Part shown: positions 8,601 to 18,213 of the stretch, piece by piece
Numbering within the stretch: position 1 is the first letter of the stretch
Layout: each line of letters begins with the position of its first letter
Assembly (NCBI GenBank): GCA_002695025.1
Contig: NZNV01000008.1
Location: 1 to 64,000 of the forward strand
DNA from: Owenweeksia sp.
GTDB lineage: Bacteria; Bacteroidota; Bacteroidia; Flavobacteriales; Schleiferiaceae
Length of the DNA stretch: 64,000 bases
Direction: 5' to 3'
The notes under the pieces: model-generated
Databases searched by the model: none
Told to the model about the DNA's origin: nothing
Seen by the model: only the letters and a program-made list of their open reading frames with translations
Position numbers and translations under genes: made by a program

Positions 8601-9766
8601 TTGATGCCCAGGTTTGGGTTCTCGGCCACACAGCTGTCTCCACGTTTCACTCCATCCACGCAGCCGTCACGATCATTGTCTATCCCATCGTTATAGTCTG
8701 CAAAAGGTCCTTGGAAAAAGTCAAAACCTACGGCAGGCGGGTTTAGGCCGTAACCACGTGGACCAGAGTCATTGGATTTTGCGTTATAACAATATCCTAA
8801 TCCGCGAGCAATATCACAACCTATAATGTCATCATCCGAATTACCCAGATCCGGGTCAAACCAAGTACCGAAGTAGGTAGAGTCCAGCTTAAAGGTAGAC
8901 TTATTGATAATCCGGTAGTTATTAAAGGTCATGTTGTTGATCTCGTCATTGGAGGCAAAGGCAAATGCCTGGGCACGGATTTCAAAACCTAGTGCTCCAG
9001 CCTGGGTCTCAGTATGCTTATTACCTTTATCATTATATACCCACCAAATAGTTTCATCTCCATACAGAAGGTCTGTTTCCTTAGACTGGCATTCGGGGGT
9101 TTCTGTTCCAAAGTAATATCCGGGGTAGTCATACTGCCACTCATAGGCACCGGGAGTACCGCTTGAATCCACTTCAAAGAAAGGTGCCAGTTTATTGCCC
9201 TCAGGACCGTTTCCTGGCCAATCGCGGATAACCAGGGGAACGTTACCTTCATAGCCGGGGAAGCGGTCACCCGCATCACAATCGGGGTTAGTTTTACACT
9301 CCAGCCATTGCCTGTGTATATCCACTTGGTCCTTATAAATAAGCCAGTGACGATCATAGTCGCGACAGGTAGATGCATCAATAGACGCCTGGTCGTCCAG
9401 GGGGCCGGGCCAAAAATCCACACCCCGGGTACGATAGGTCATGGCCGCCAGTTTGAGCTGACCTGCCTGATCTAAACCACCTAGCCAAAGTGAACCGGCA
9501 AACATGGAATGTTTACCACTACCCTTGGGCACTTCATAGCGGGCGTTATCAAGATCCCACCACATATCACCACTACCCAGGATCCTTGCACGAACGTTAT
9601 TGATACTAAGATCCTGATCAGAGATGGAAGCCTGGCAATCTTCAGCCAGTGCCTTCATGGCAGCCTTTTTCTGATTATTACTGTTTTTGGGTGGGTATTC
9701 ACGAGCTGAAAGACTCAAAACACCGCAAACCATTAAAAATGCGAGTATTAAATTCTTTACCTTCAT
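5651..9766 (-). CDS. Very large secreted protein with C-terminal FlgD-like/T9SS-type domain
   Basis: A 1371-residue exported protein; signal peptide at residues 1-22 (MKVKNLILAFLMVCGVLSLS). The body is rich in Asn, Asp, Gly and aromatic residues, with an Asp-rich calcium-site-like segment (DYNDGIDNDRDGCVDG) near residue 360, as in thrombospondin type 3 motifs. The last 100 residues form a FlgD-Ig/T9SS type A-like domain: VPNPYNG, then the strand pattern KISIFMTNGTLIRTI and SGIYLIHVD. Eleven or so residues follow the usual domain end. It lies between a TonB-dependent receptor gene (29 nt upstream) and a PorV-like gene (12 nt downstream). Export by T9SS and display on the surface are inferred; the ligand is unknown. 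Confidence 0.7.
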   Translation of the reverse strand: MKVKNLILAFLMVCGVLSLSAREYPPKNSNNQKKAAMKALAEDCQASISDQDLSINNVRARILGSGDMWWDLDNARYEVPKGSGKHSMFAGSLWLGGLDQAGQLKLAAMTYRTRGVDFWPGPLDDQASIDASTCRDYDRHWLIYKDQVDIHRQWLECKTNPDCDAGDRFPGYEGNVPLVIRDWPGNGPEGNKLAPFFEVDSSGTPGAYEWQYDYPGYYFGTETPECQSKETDLLYGDETIWWVYNDKGNKHTETQAGALGFEIRAQAFAFASNDEINNMTFNNYRIINKSTFKLDSTYFGTWFDPDLGNSDDDIIGCDIARGLGYCYNAKSNDSGPRGYGLNPPAVGFDFFQGPFADYNDGIDNDRDGCVDGVKRGDSCVAENPNLGINERIIMSGFMYYNRTGSGGVANTSDPTVAAEFYNYLRVTWKNGNNLVIESPSGKGITTNGDGYTADGSGDKTFFAYPGLSYDTTGAYEPSQPIANGGWWESPDNDADKRGLHSAGPFSLAPGALNFITTGVVWARNFNSSDLFASVNDVILADDKAQQLFDNCFEILEGPTTGSPVEIEIVELDRELIFKIKNAFNPATIGYDQIDPRIAVPKDSAGNDLWNAAQVDSATKAGYFSYRFEGFQIFQVNGPDIALDEIYNTQQSRLVAQSDLKNDVGQLVNFVLDQDLENGALVPQDMTVEANNNGIELTYRFTEDAFAQGDRRLVNHKEYYYYVIAYAQNQFVEADPRNLSAPSQKEPFLAGRKVGNGQKPYLAIPSKIQSRNGGTTLNSAYGDEVGITRLDGAGNSGNFLRIAEESEESIVFNKVNNEIKYLVGSGPFDVKVIDPYNVKGGTYKLTFSDATANANWTLTNVAGDEVYAESEYDISFLGEQIIDELGISLTFTNQPRPGSGDPDGTFNNGVIGGEIVFDNPGEPWLTGVEDDDSETPKNWILAGTQGFSASSRSPYDDYKFPNTNPTRSDPQGAFETFLNGTWAPAAYASSEAYNPNNPNSGRPLRTGNFGNMYPVSDIGNVDIVITRDQSKWTRCPVIELGVVAESNDGGKANFTLRSGTTMDKDGNGGLVPNPNNPEAATGWSYFPGYAINVETGRRLCMAFGESSWLKSENGGDMIWNPSPNEQRLLNGWALGGMHAVYVFADSIQLRSTDPAIDMTYKNDSISAFPLLEDLNQMDQGKVRNQQTVFGSMYWIGLPMVSSPEYVFESYSDIPTDAKVSLRMGKPYQKTGFNEEVEIDRPNNGIPQYLFSTDGYIPETGVMEVANKALDLIKVVPNPYNGSSQYEDSQLDNIVKITNLPGNCKISIFMTNGTLIRTINKANDLTYVEWDLKNDFNVPIASGIYLIHVDAGPVGEKVIKWMGTMRPVDLNAF

Positions 9767-9795
9767 AAGTCCAATTATATCTTAACTGCGTTTTC

Positions 9796-12700
9796 TTAAA
9801 AGTTATACGAGATTCCCAGGCGCACCCTACGAGGCAATGAATAATTGCTTCGGTTAGCTACCCTCCTGTTATACTGGTCAACAAATGCACGAGCATTGGT
9901 TTGCTGAGCAATCTGACTCTGAGCAGAAGAGGAAGCCAGGTAACCATCATCATCAGGGCTACCTGTATAAGGATATACCCTAACTACGTTTTGTGTGTTG
10001 AAGAGGTTAAGTATTTGCACATAAACCTCCAGGGTTTGATTACGTTTTTCTTTGGAAACCCTGAATACCTTATTGATACGGGCGTCAAAAGTAGTTGACC
10101 AAGGCAAACGGGCACCGTTAATCTGGCCTTCAACCTGAGATATAGAAGAAGGGTTATTAAGGGTAACCGGATATGGATCATCACGCCTGGTATATGGCTG
10201 TCCTGAAAGGGCATTCATAGTAATGTTGATACCAGCATTTTCAAAAACCCTGGAATTACCCCATACCGGACCATTGTAGTTAGCTCCGGAACCATAACGG
10301 TAATCAAACCTAACCAGAATTTGGTGACGGTTGTCAAATGTAAGAGGAAGGATGTACCTGAGGTTGGGTTGCCCGGAGTTGGCCAGGTTAGCACCTGAGT
10401 TGGCGCTTGATCCGGTACCATCCGCAAACTGCAGGGTATAGTTGGCATCCAGCTTAATATTATTGGTTCTACGTAACTCGTACTCCAATGAGAAACCTTT
10501 AACTGTACCAAAATCAAGGTTACCGTAAGCTACATAAGTAATAGGATACGCCTGAGTGAAGGCAACCGTTTGGATAAGGTCTCTCAATTCACGGTAGAAG
10601 GCAGAAATCTTAAGTGCACTTCTATCTGTAAGAGTCTGTTTAAAGCCAAGTTCGTATTCCGTAGTTTTCTGAGGGCGCAGGTCTGGGTTGTTCAGGATAC
10701 CACTCGCTCTTTTGTTGGAGAGGTCAAGGTACTGGAATGGATCCAGTCGGCTCAAACCAGTGGTAGGCCTCTGGGCAAGCACATCATAGTGAGCAATGAA
10801 CAGGGCCTCATCCGTAATCGGGAAGTTGAACGCAATACGGGGCATCACAACGGTTTGAGGATCATAATCCTTAAATGAAGCACTGGTAGGAGTCTGAGCT
10901 GATAATCCCTCATCGTCTTCAGATTGAATCGGAGGGGTTACCAGGAAAGGCTTGATACTACCTGCCGCTGCAGAGGCAAGGCTTTGAGGATTACTCAAAG
11001 GATCCCCGTTCTGATCATACCATTGATTATTGGATGGATCACGGTAACCTACAATACCTGCTGTACCGTAGTCAAAGCTGCTTACGTATACTACATAGTC
11101 GCCACCTACAGATGCTGGGATACCTTCTTCACGAAGATCAGTATTAGGTAAGTCTTTTACGGTATAAACCGGATATAATACATAGGGGTCTTTCAACACC
11201 TGCTGGTTCAGGTCAAAGCGGTCCACACGAACACCTACGTTAAAGGTAAGATCGTTGAATGTGAACTGATCCTGAATGTAACCAGCTATATATATAGGTT
11301 GGAATGCCCCAACAGGACGAGTGAAAATAGTATCATTATCTATAACCTCGGTTTCCTGGAAGAAATCAGTAATTGTTGGCTGACGATCCAGGACATTACC
11401 GGTGTAGTCATAACCATAATATCCTATGAAATTAACACCGTTAGGGTTGATCAACTCATCAGGAGAGAAAAAGTCAAGAGAAAAGAGAGAAGGGTCCAAC
11501 TCGTGGATATTGATCTTCTCACGGCTGTCAATAGCCATATTCAATGCCTTTCTTACGTTACGGTCAAACATGCTTTGAGCGGTAGCATTATAAAGGCGAT
11601 TGTAATTAACGGTATCCTGATACACACCATCCTCAGTAACCAAAATAGGGTTATCCAGATCCAGTTCCTGGATTCCGTCATTCTGCAGGAGGTTCATTCT
11701 CTGCCAAAGACCGGCAGCATCAAGAGCGTAAGCGCGGTCACTCCTTTGCTCATATTCAAAACCTACGATGAGGGAGTGATCCTTAATATCAAAGTTAGTA
11801 GAAGCCGTAACCCTGAACTGGCTGTTGCGTTGCTTATAATAATTGGCTGATCTAACGTTTATCGCATTGAAAGAATGGATAGCGCCCGGACTACCCCACA
11901 AGCCATAGGATGCACGTGGATCCGTACCGTTGATAGGCACCCCGGCACCCTGGATAGCAGCGATGGTTTGAGTAGAAAGACCGGGGTTATCAGCAGCCAG
12001 GTCAAAATAGTTGGAAGTATAATTTCCGGTAATACGGTTATTCTCACCTTGTTCAAAGTCAACTCGTACAGGATTATCTCCAACGTAAGTCCAGCCTTCA
12101 ATTACACCGTTAGCAGTATCCTCTACATTATATACATAGAAGGGTCTTTCAATAACATCAAATTTACCGATGTGCCCGTAGCGGAAAAAGTCTTCCTCAT
12201 AGCGCTCATCAAAGATGCGGGTATTGGTACGGGTATAATCCAACTGGATGTTGTAAAAAGCGTTCTTAATCAGGCTTTCGTTATCAGCTGCAGAACCGAA
12301 TTGCTGCTGGAAGCGCACATAACTACTCCAATCTGAATCAATTTGTCTGAGGTTATTCTTATAGTTAAAGATATGTTGCAGGTAGTTATCACGCTTATCA
12401 TTACTGTAGGTCCAGCGACCTCCTAAAGTAAGGTTCGTGCTTTTGCTGGTTTTTATCTGAATGTTTCCGTTCAGCCTGATCTCATTGCTGTAGCTATTAG
12501 GCCTGAACTGAACATCAGAAAGCTGGTCCTCATTTACATATTCCACTTTATACTGTACACTGTTACCGGAAGGGTCTAACAACAGTGGATTAGTTTCAAT
12601 ATCAAGCAACACATCATCGTTTACCGCTACATAAGGTACCGCTGAAGGAGAGTTTTCCTTTTGATACTCAAATTCACTCGAAAACAGGAAACCTATAATA

Positions 12701-13515
12701 GGTTGGTCCTGCTTGTTCTTATATATAGGACCTCCCATGGTAAAAGCGGCCAGGTTATAATCATAGTCACCAAAGAAATCGGTAGATAAAGCTTCAAAGG
12801 GTGAAGAACTCAGTAATTCCACATTACCAAAGTACTGACCGCTGGGGCCACGTGTAGTAGTACTGATCACACCACCAACGGCATCACCATACTGGGCAGG
12901 AAGACCCCCGGTGATAACTTCCGTCTGCTGGATAGCGGCCTGGGGAATATTGGTACTTCCTCTAACTTTTACACCATCAATAAAGTATACGGTACCTTCA
13001 TCCCGTGCACCACGTATGTTGGTACTTCCATCTGCATTTTGAGTTACACCCGCAGCCTGGGCAGCTACTGAGGTAATATCCCGTACCGCCATATTCTGAA
13101 TATCTTCAGCGGTAGTTACTTTACTGGATTTGGTCTTATCGATCAACGGAGCTTCATAGGTAATAACCACTTCATCCAGTTCAGAGGTAGCCTCTCTCAT
13201 TTTAAAATCCTGCAGAGTAGGCGCGTTGGGCGAAATGATAATATCGGAAAGAGTTATCTTAGTATAACCCAGAAAACTTACCTCTACATTGTATTCACCT
13301 GGTGCAAGCGGGTTGATGTTGTATTTACCATCAAAATCTGTAGATGTTCCGGCAACAATAGAACCAGCATCGTCTTTAACCACAACGTTAACGGATGGTA
13401 AGGTTTCACCGGTTTTGGCATCTGTTACAGTTCCCCTCAAAGAACCTGGCCTGGTCTGCGCAAAAGAATAGAATGACGCGATTGTCAATAATAGCGCTAG
13501 TAGCTTCTTTCCCAT
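9796..13515 (-). CDS. TonB-dependent receptor with N-terminal carboxypeptidase-regulatory-like domain
   Basis: A 1239-residue outer membrane receptor. Signal peptide at residues 1-19, then a carboxypeptidase-D regulatory-like beta domain (about 22-110, SLRGTVTDAKTGETLPSVNV). The plug domain follows (about 130-230, with YFIDGVKVRGS and VISTTTRGPSG), then the 22-strand barrel ending in the aromatic LGISYNF. This is first in an operon with the 1371-residue protein and the PorV-like protein. It lacks a SusD neighbour, so a glycan-specific Sus system is unlikely. The substrate is unknown; it may act with the large protein as a receptor/surface-partner pair. Confidence 0.85.
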   Translation of the reverse strand: MGKKLLALLLTIASFYSFAQTRPGSLRGTVTDAKTGETLPSVNVVVKDDAGSIVAGTSTDFDGKYNINPLAPGEYNVEVSFLGYTKITLSDIIISPNAPTLQDFKMREATSELDEVVITYEAPLIDKTKSSKVTTAEDIQNMAVRDITSVAAQAAGVTQNADGSTNIRGARDEGTVYFIDGVKVRGSTNIPQAAIQQTEVITGGLPAQYGDAVGGVISTTTRGPSGQYFGNVELLSSSPFEALSTDFFGDYDYNLAAFTMGGPIYKNKQDQPIIGFLFSSEFEYQKENSPSAVPYVAVNDDVLLDIETNPLLLDPSGNSVQYKVEYVNEDQLSDVQFRPNSYSNEIRLNGNIQIKTSKSTNLTLGGRWTYSNDKRDNYLQHIFNYKNNLRQIDSDWSSYVRFQQQFGSAADNESLIKNAFYNIQLDYTRTNTRIFDERYEEDFFRYGHIGKFDVIERPFYVYNVEDTANGVIEGWTYVGDNPVRVDFEQGENNRITGNYTSNYFDLAADNPGLSTQTIAAIQGAGVPINGTDPRASYGLWGSPGAIHSFNAINVRSANYYKQRNSQFRVTASTNFDIKDHSLIVGFEYEQRSDRAYALDAAGLWQRMNLLQNDGIQELDLDNPILVTEDGVYQDTVNYNRLYNATAQSMFDRNVRKALNMAIDSREKINIHELDPSLFSLDFFSPDELINPNGVNFIGYYGYDYTGNVLDRQPTITDFFQETEVIDNDTIFTRPVGAFQPIYIAGYIQDQFTFNDLTFNVGVRVDRFDLNQQVLKDPYVLYPVYTVKDLPNTDLREEGIPASVGGDYVVYVSSFDYGTAGIVGYRDPSNNQWYDQNGDPLSNPQSLASAAAGSIKPFLVTPPIQSEDDEGLSAQTPTSASFKDYDPQTVVMPRIAFNFPITDEALFIAHYDVLAQRPTTGLSRLDPFQYLDLSNKRASGILNNPDLRPQKTTEYELGFKQTLTDRSALKISAFYRELRDLIQTVAFTQAYPITYVAYGNLDFGTVKGFSLEYELRRTNNIKLDANYTLQFADGTGSSANSGANLANSGQPNLRYILPLTFDNRHQILVRFDYRYGSGANYNGPVWGNSRVFENAGINITMNALSGQPYTRRDDPYPVTLNNPSSISQVEGQINGARLPWSTTFDARINKVFRVSKEKRNQTLEVYVQILNLFNTQNVVRVYPYTGSPDDDGYLASSSAQSQIAQQTNARAFVDQYNRRVANRSNYSLPRRVRLGISYNF

Positions 13516-13562
13516 ATATCACTATTTAGGTTTAAAAACCCTCGGTTATTTTTAAAAGGGCG

Positions 13563-13594
13563 TAAATATAACATAAATAAATCCTTCTCAACAA
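13563..13594 (-). promoter_or_regulatory. Putative promoter of the receptor/1371-aa/PorV-like operon
   Basis: Minus-strand TATATTTA (13563-13570), one base off TAnnTTTG, preceded after an 18-nt spacer by TTG at 13589-13591 (a second TTG abuts it). Located about 48 nt before the receptor ATG. Confidence 0.45.
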
Positions 13595-13727
13595 TGTGTA
13601 AATCGCAGTAAATGAAAGGGTATGTAAATAAAAACTTGAAAATGAAGTGGTTCATCTTAACATTTCTTTAAGATTTGGAAAACCTCGTAGCTTCGGATAC
13701 GAATCAGCAACCAAATTCAGTTAATAC

Positions 13728-13735
13728 TATCTTTA
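13728..13735 (+). promoter_or_regulatory. Putative -7 element (TATCTTTA) for the Rieske-like lipoprotein
   Basis: One base off TAnnTTTG, 17 nt before the ATG at 13753. It supports that ATG over an in-frame codon at 13675, which lies upstream of this element. No clear -33 TTG. Confidence 0.35.
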
Positions 13736-13752
13736 CAATTCAAAATATTTCT

Positions 13753-14181
13753 ATGCGATTTGTACTCTTATTGACTCTGCTTTCAGCGATGGTTGCACAG
13801 GGATGTAAAAAAAGTAGAACAAGAAACTTTCCCAACGTTCAGGTAGAGCAGTATGTATATCTGAATAACCCTAGCAACTATGACCTTAGCGTGCCTGGAG
13901 GCTGGGTTTATCACGAAGGAGGGTATAAGGGCATTATTATAGTAAGACGTTTCATAAACAATACCCAGGACGATTTTGCTGCTTTTGACCGTGCCTGCCC
14001 GGTACATTATAGTGAGGACTGCAGCCAACTGGTAATTATGGACAACAACGTATATGCGCAATGCAAATGCCATAACGAAAAATATGTGCTTTTTGACGGC
14101 TCTCCTTCTGACGGAGCTACGGAAAGCCTCATCCAGTATCGCACGGACTACCGGGACGGAGTAGTTTACGTTTATAATTAA
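13753..14181 (+). CDS. Rieske-like lipoprotein with atypical cluster motif
   Basis: A 142-residue lipoprotein: signal segment RFVLLLTLLSAMVAQ then lipobox cysteine C18. The domain has the Rieske order of two ligand motifs, but the first is C82-P-V-H85 (CxxH) instead of the usual CxH. The second is C104-K-C-H107 (CxxH), with 18 residues between H85 and C104. Extra cysteines C90 and C106 are in the places of the disulfide pair of Rieske proteins. It may bind a [2Fe-2S] cluster in an unusual geometry or have lost it. No electron-transfer partners are encoded beside it; the next gene, 9 nt on, is a small membrane protein. Confidence 0.65.
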   Translation: MRFVLLLTLLSAMVAQGCKKSRTRNFPNVQVEQYVYLNNPSNYDLSVPGGWVYHEGGYKGIIIVRRFINNTQDDFAAFDRACPVHYSEDCSQLVIMDNNVYAQCKCHNEKYVLFDGSPSDGATESLIQYRTDYRDGVVYVYN

Positions 14182-14190
14182 CCTATTAAA

Positions 14191-14622
14191 ATGAAGATCC
14201 GTTATTCAAAAACCCGATTGCAGTGGAATAAGCACTCCGGTACCTGGATGTTTATTTCAGCAGTTTGTATTACTATTGGCAGCAGATTTATTTGGGCAGA
14301 AGATATTGGAGTAGATATAATCAGTAGCATATTATTAGGATCAGGCCTGGCCTTCTTAATATCATTCTTTTACGAGAACAGCCACCAGTACCTTACTATT
14401 AAGGATGGTTTTATCCAAAAGAACTCGCTCTTACCTCGCAGGCTAAACTTGTCAGAGATAACTTCGGTAAAAAAATTTGCCAGGGATTATACCCTTAAAA
14501 CCCCGGAAAGAGAAATGGTTATTGATACGCAAATCATAGACCCTGAATCTCTGGAGGAATTGGACAGGGTACTCGATAAACTCAGCGTCCCGCTCAAAGA
14601 AATGCTCACGGCCACGGCATAA
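14191..14622 (+). CDS. Small membrane protein of unknown function, two predicted transmembrane helices
   Basis: A 143-residue protein not assigned to a named family. Two hydrophobic helices (about residues 17-36 and 42-60) are followed by a soluble segment beginning YLTIKDGFIQKNSLLPRRL. That segment has the strand-turn-strand look of bacterial PH-type domains. It starts 9 nt after the Rieske-like gene and probably shares its transcript. A strong terminator overlaps the stop codon. Confidence 0.65.
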   Translation: MKIRYSKTRLQWNKHSGTWMFISAVCITIGSRFIWAEDIGVDIISSILLGSGLAFLISFFYENSHQYLTIKDGFIQKNSLLPRRLNLSEITSVKKFARDYTLKTPEREMVIDTQIIDPESLEELDRVLDKLSVPLKEMLTATA

Positions 14623-14651
14623 AAAAGCCCCCGGGATTCGGGGGCTTTTTT
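14621..14651. terminator. Bidirectional intrinsic terminator
   Basis: Perfect 13-bp inverted repeat, arms 14621-14633 and 14639-14651, loop of 5. The six A residues at the start and six T residues at the end give a T tract on either strand. It lies between the convergent small membrane protein gene and atpC, and the first arm overlaps the TAA of the former. Confidence 0.9.
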
Positions 14652-14676
14652 ATTAGGGTTGTGTGTACCGCTGGAT

Positions 14677-14967
14677 TTATTCAGCCAATACGATCACTTT
14701 ATTCTTTTGAACCTCAACCACGCCTCCTTTAATAGCCAGGCGAAGTACGCGATCATTACTCTTATCGGGTTCAATATGACCGCTCAGTTCATTGAACTTC
14801 TTGTAGGAGTCCGGCAGATCTATCTTAACTACACCTTCCTTTAGTGTACTAATCAAGGGTGCATGGTTATCCAATACTTGGAACAGACCCTCTTTTCCGG
14901 GCAGTTGAACAGCATCAGCAGTACCATTGAAGATCACCGTTTCGGGTGTTATAATTTCTAATTGCAT
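14677..14967 (-). CDS. atpC: ATP synthase epsilon subunit, short form
   Basis: Central-stalk subunit of F1-ATPase that couples rotation to the c-ring. The 96 residues contain only the N-terminal beta sandwich (MQLEIITPETVIFNG, GLFQVLDNHAPLIS, IKGGVVEVQKNKVIVL). The C-terminal two-helix domain of the roughly 138-residue E. coli subunit is absent, so the usual epsilon-mediated inhibition of ATP hydrolysis should be lacking. This short form is common in Bacteroidota. It follows atpD after 78 nt; the other atp genes are not in the window. Confidence 0.93.
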   Translation of the reverse strand: MQLEIITPETVIFNGTADAVQLPGKEGLFQVLDNHAPLISTLKEGVVKIDLPDSYKKFNELSGHIEPDKSNDRVLRLAIKGGVVEVQKNKVIVLAE

Positions 14968-15045
14968 ACTGTAGTTTTAACGTTTAAGGTTCAAAGTTCA
15001 GGGTTTAGAAACAGCTCCTTACCTGAAGATTAAACTGTCAAACTA
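14968..15045. other. atpD-atpC spacer with TTCAAAGTTC-type repeat
   Basis: The 78-nt gap holds a repetitive AAGGTTCAAAGTTCAGG motif (about 14983-14999). Similar AAGTTCAAGG and CTTTGAAC pieces occur in the TPP riboswitch leader near 34725-34790. No promoter, terminator or gene is evident here. Confidence 0.4.
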
Positions 15046-16569
<1,524 letters not shown>

Positions 16570-16610
16570 CTATTTAATGTTAACAGAAGGCTGTTTTTCA
16601 AATTCGGGTG

Positions 16611-16618
16611 CAAAAATA
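16611..16618 (-). promoter_or_regulatory. Putative -7 element (TATTTTTG) for atpD-atpC
   Basis: Exact TAnnTTTG on the minus strand, 47 nt before the atpD ATG, in the 179-bp region divergent with ribF. The -33 half is weak (TTC rather than TTG). Confidence 0.45.
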
Positions 16619-16671
16619 GTTGTTTTTATTAAAAGCGAACAGCCCACCCCGGCATTTTATTTTTTCTAATT

Positions 16672-16704
16672 TTGAACATTCTTTCAACAGAAGCTTTACT
16701 TTCG
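16672..16704 (+). promoter_or_regulatory. Putative promoter of ribF
   Basis: TTG at 16672-16674 and, 22 nt later, TACTTTCG at 16697-16704 (one base off TAnnTTTG, with C at position 7). The spacer is slightly long. The same TTCG ending recurs at 34671, 37276 and 41776. Confidence 0.4.
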
Positions 16705-16742
16705 TATCCTATTGATTTTTAATTTTTTAAAACTTCATTTCC

Positions 16743-17681
16743 TTGAAGGTTTATTATTCGCTGGACGATTTCTCCAAACGACCTGCTGCCGTGGTAACTA
16801 CGGGAACTTTTGATGGAGTTCACCTGGGTCATCGTAAAATACTGGACCGCCTTAATTCTGTAGCCCGAAATTTTAAGGGCGAATCTGTATTACTCACCTT
16901 TTTTCCCCATCCGCGTATGGTACTCCAACCGGACATGGAGCTAAAGCTGATCAACTCCCAATCGGAAAAGATCGACCTCCTTAAAAAAACAGGCCTGGAC
17001 CACCTCATTATACACCCTTTCACCCAGGAGTTCAGCCGCACCACCTCCCTGGACTTTGTGCGCAACATCCTGGTCAATACCATAGGCGCCAAAAAACTGG
17101 TCATTGGTTACGATCACCACTTTGGACGTAATCGTGAAGGCAGTTTTGAGCATTTAAAAGAGTTCGGCCCGGTATACGGTTTTGACGTAGAGGAAATCCC
17201 GCCCCAGGACCTGGAGGATGTAACCATCAGCAGCACCAAGATCCGCAAGGCGCTCTCCGAAGGAGACCTTATAACCGCCAATGAATACCTTGGATACAGC
17301 TTCCCGCTTACCGGACGGGTTTCTGAAGGAGAAAAGCTGGGCTCCAAAATGGGCTTTCCAACGGCCAATATACTGGTGGAGGAAACCTATAAACTGATAC
17401 CCGGAGACGGAGTATATGCGGTGGAAGTAATTTTCCCCTCGCACCCTGAAGATCTCTATCTCGGCATGTGCAATATCGGCATACGCCCCACCTTTGGTGG
17501 TAAGTTCAAAACGATAGAGGTACACCTCTTTGATTTTGATCAGAATATATACGGAGAACAGATCTCCGTTCGTTTTAAAGACCGCCTGAGAGGTGAAGTT
17601 AAATTTGCCGGTCCGGATGAACTCCGGCAACAGTTGGCTAAAGACGCTGAGGATGCACGCAAGATACTGGAGCTTACTTAG
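16743..17681 (+). CDS. ribF: Bifunctional riboflavin kinase / FAD synthetase
   Basis: Converts riboflavin to FMN and FMN to FAD. The 312 residues show the N-terminal adenylyltransferase domain with GTFDGVHLGHR (about 21-31) and SSTKIR (about 162), then the C-terminal kinase domain with GFPTANI and GDGVYAV. Start is a TTG at 16743; no in-frame ATG lies before the GTFDGVH motif, so a non-ATG start is required. The LRR gene downstream overlaps its end by 29 bp. No FMN riboswitch is visible upstream. Confidence 0.95.
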   Translation: MKVYYSLDDFSKRPAAVVTTGTFDGVHLGHRKILDRLNSVARNFKGESVLLTFFPHPRMVLQPDMELKLINSQSEKIDLLKKTGLDHLIIHPFTQEFSRTTSLDFVRNILVNTIGAKKLVIGYDHHFGRNREGSFEHLKEFGPVYGFDVEEIPPQDLEDVTISSTKIRKALSEGDLITANEYLGYSFPLTGRVSEGEKLGSKMGFPTANILVEETYKLIPGDGVYAVEVIFPSHPEDLYLGMCNIGIRPTFGGKFKTIEVHLFDFDQNIYGEQISVRFKDRLRGEVKFAGPDELRQQLAKDAEDARKILELT

Positions 17682-18213
17682 TTTTCTTCTTCCCGTAGCG
17701 CTTTACGCGCAAGAGTACGATAATCTTGCAGAAGCTCTAAAGGAACCGCATAAGGTTATTCACCTGGACCTGCACCACGAGCGACTGAAGGAGTTCCCGG
17801 CTGAAATTGTTCTGTTCCGGAACCTGGAAACCCTGGACCTGAGTAAAAACAAGATTGATAGCCTGCCGATGTTAATCTTAAACCTTCCCAGGCTGAAAAA
17901 AATAGACCTTAGCCGTAATAAATTCACACACCTGCCGGAAATACTGAGCCGTTTACCTAACCTTACTGAACTGAAGATGGCGCGCAACCCGGTAGAAGAG
18001 ATACCTGGTTACATTGTTCAATTCAAAAAGCTTGAAACCCTTGACCTTTGGGACAGTGACCTCAAAACTATTCATCCTGATATTATCAAGCTCAACTCCC
18101 TTAAACTCCTGGATGTTCGCGCTACATACCTTAAAAGCAAGGAGCTGGAATGGCTGGAAATAGCCCGTCCTGACCTGAAGGTAGAAAGCACCTACGGCTG
18201 CAACTGTGATTAA
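17653..18213 (+). CDS. Secreted leucine-rich repeat protein
   Basis: A 186-residue exported protein: signal peptide MHARYWSLLSFLLPVALYAQ, then about five leucine-rich repeats of 23 residues (for example NLETLDLSKNKIDSLP, RLKKIDLSRNKFTHLP, NLTELKMARNPVEEIP). It ends in a small Cys-containing cap (YGCNCD). LRR arcs usually bind proteins, but the partner is unknown. I choose the ATG at 17653 because it opens a clean signal peptide; an in-frame GTG at 17593 would place that signal internally. It overlaps ribF by 29 bp and the convergent era gene by 4 bp. Confidence 0.75.
   Translation: MHARYWSLLSFLLPVALYAQEYDNLAEALKEPHKVIHLDLHHERLKEFPAEIVLFRNLETLDLSKNKIDSLPMLILNLPRLKKIDLSRNKFTHLPEILSRLPNLTELKMARNPVEEIPGYIVQFKKLETLDLWDSDLKTIHPDIIKLNSLKLLDVRATYLKSKELEWLEIARPDLKVESTYGCNCD

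Noticed and set aside
5651-13515. Many plus-strand frames opposite the large receptor and 1371-residue genes
   Set aside because: They are shadow frames with low-complexity content, no promoter or start context, and the opposite strand encodes clear conserved proteins.
16705-16742. Possible FMN riboswitch before ribF
   Set aside because: The leader is under 40 nt; the FMN aptamer needs over 100 nt and its AGGGGCGGGG-type core is absent.
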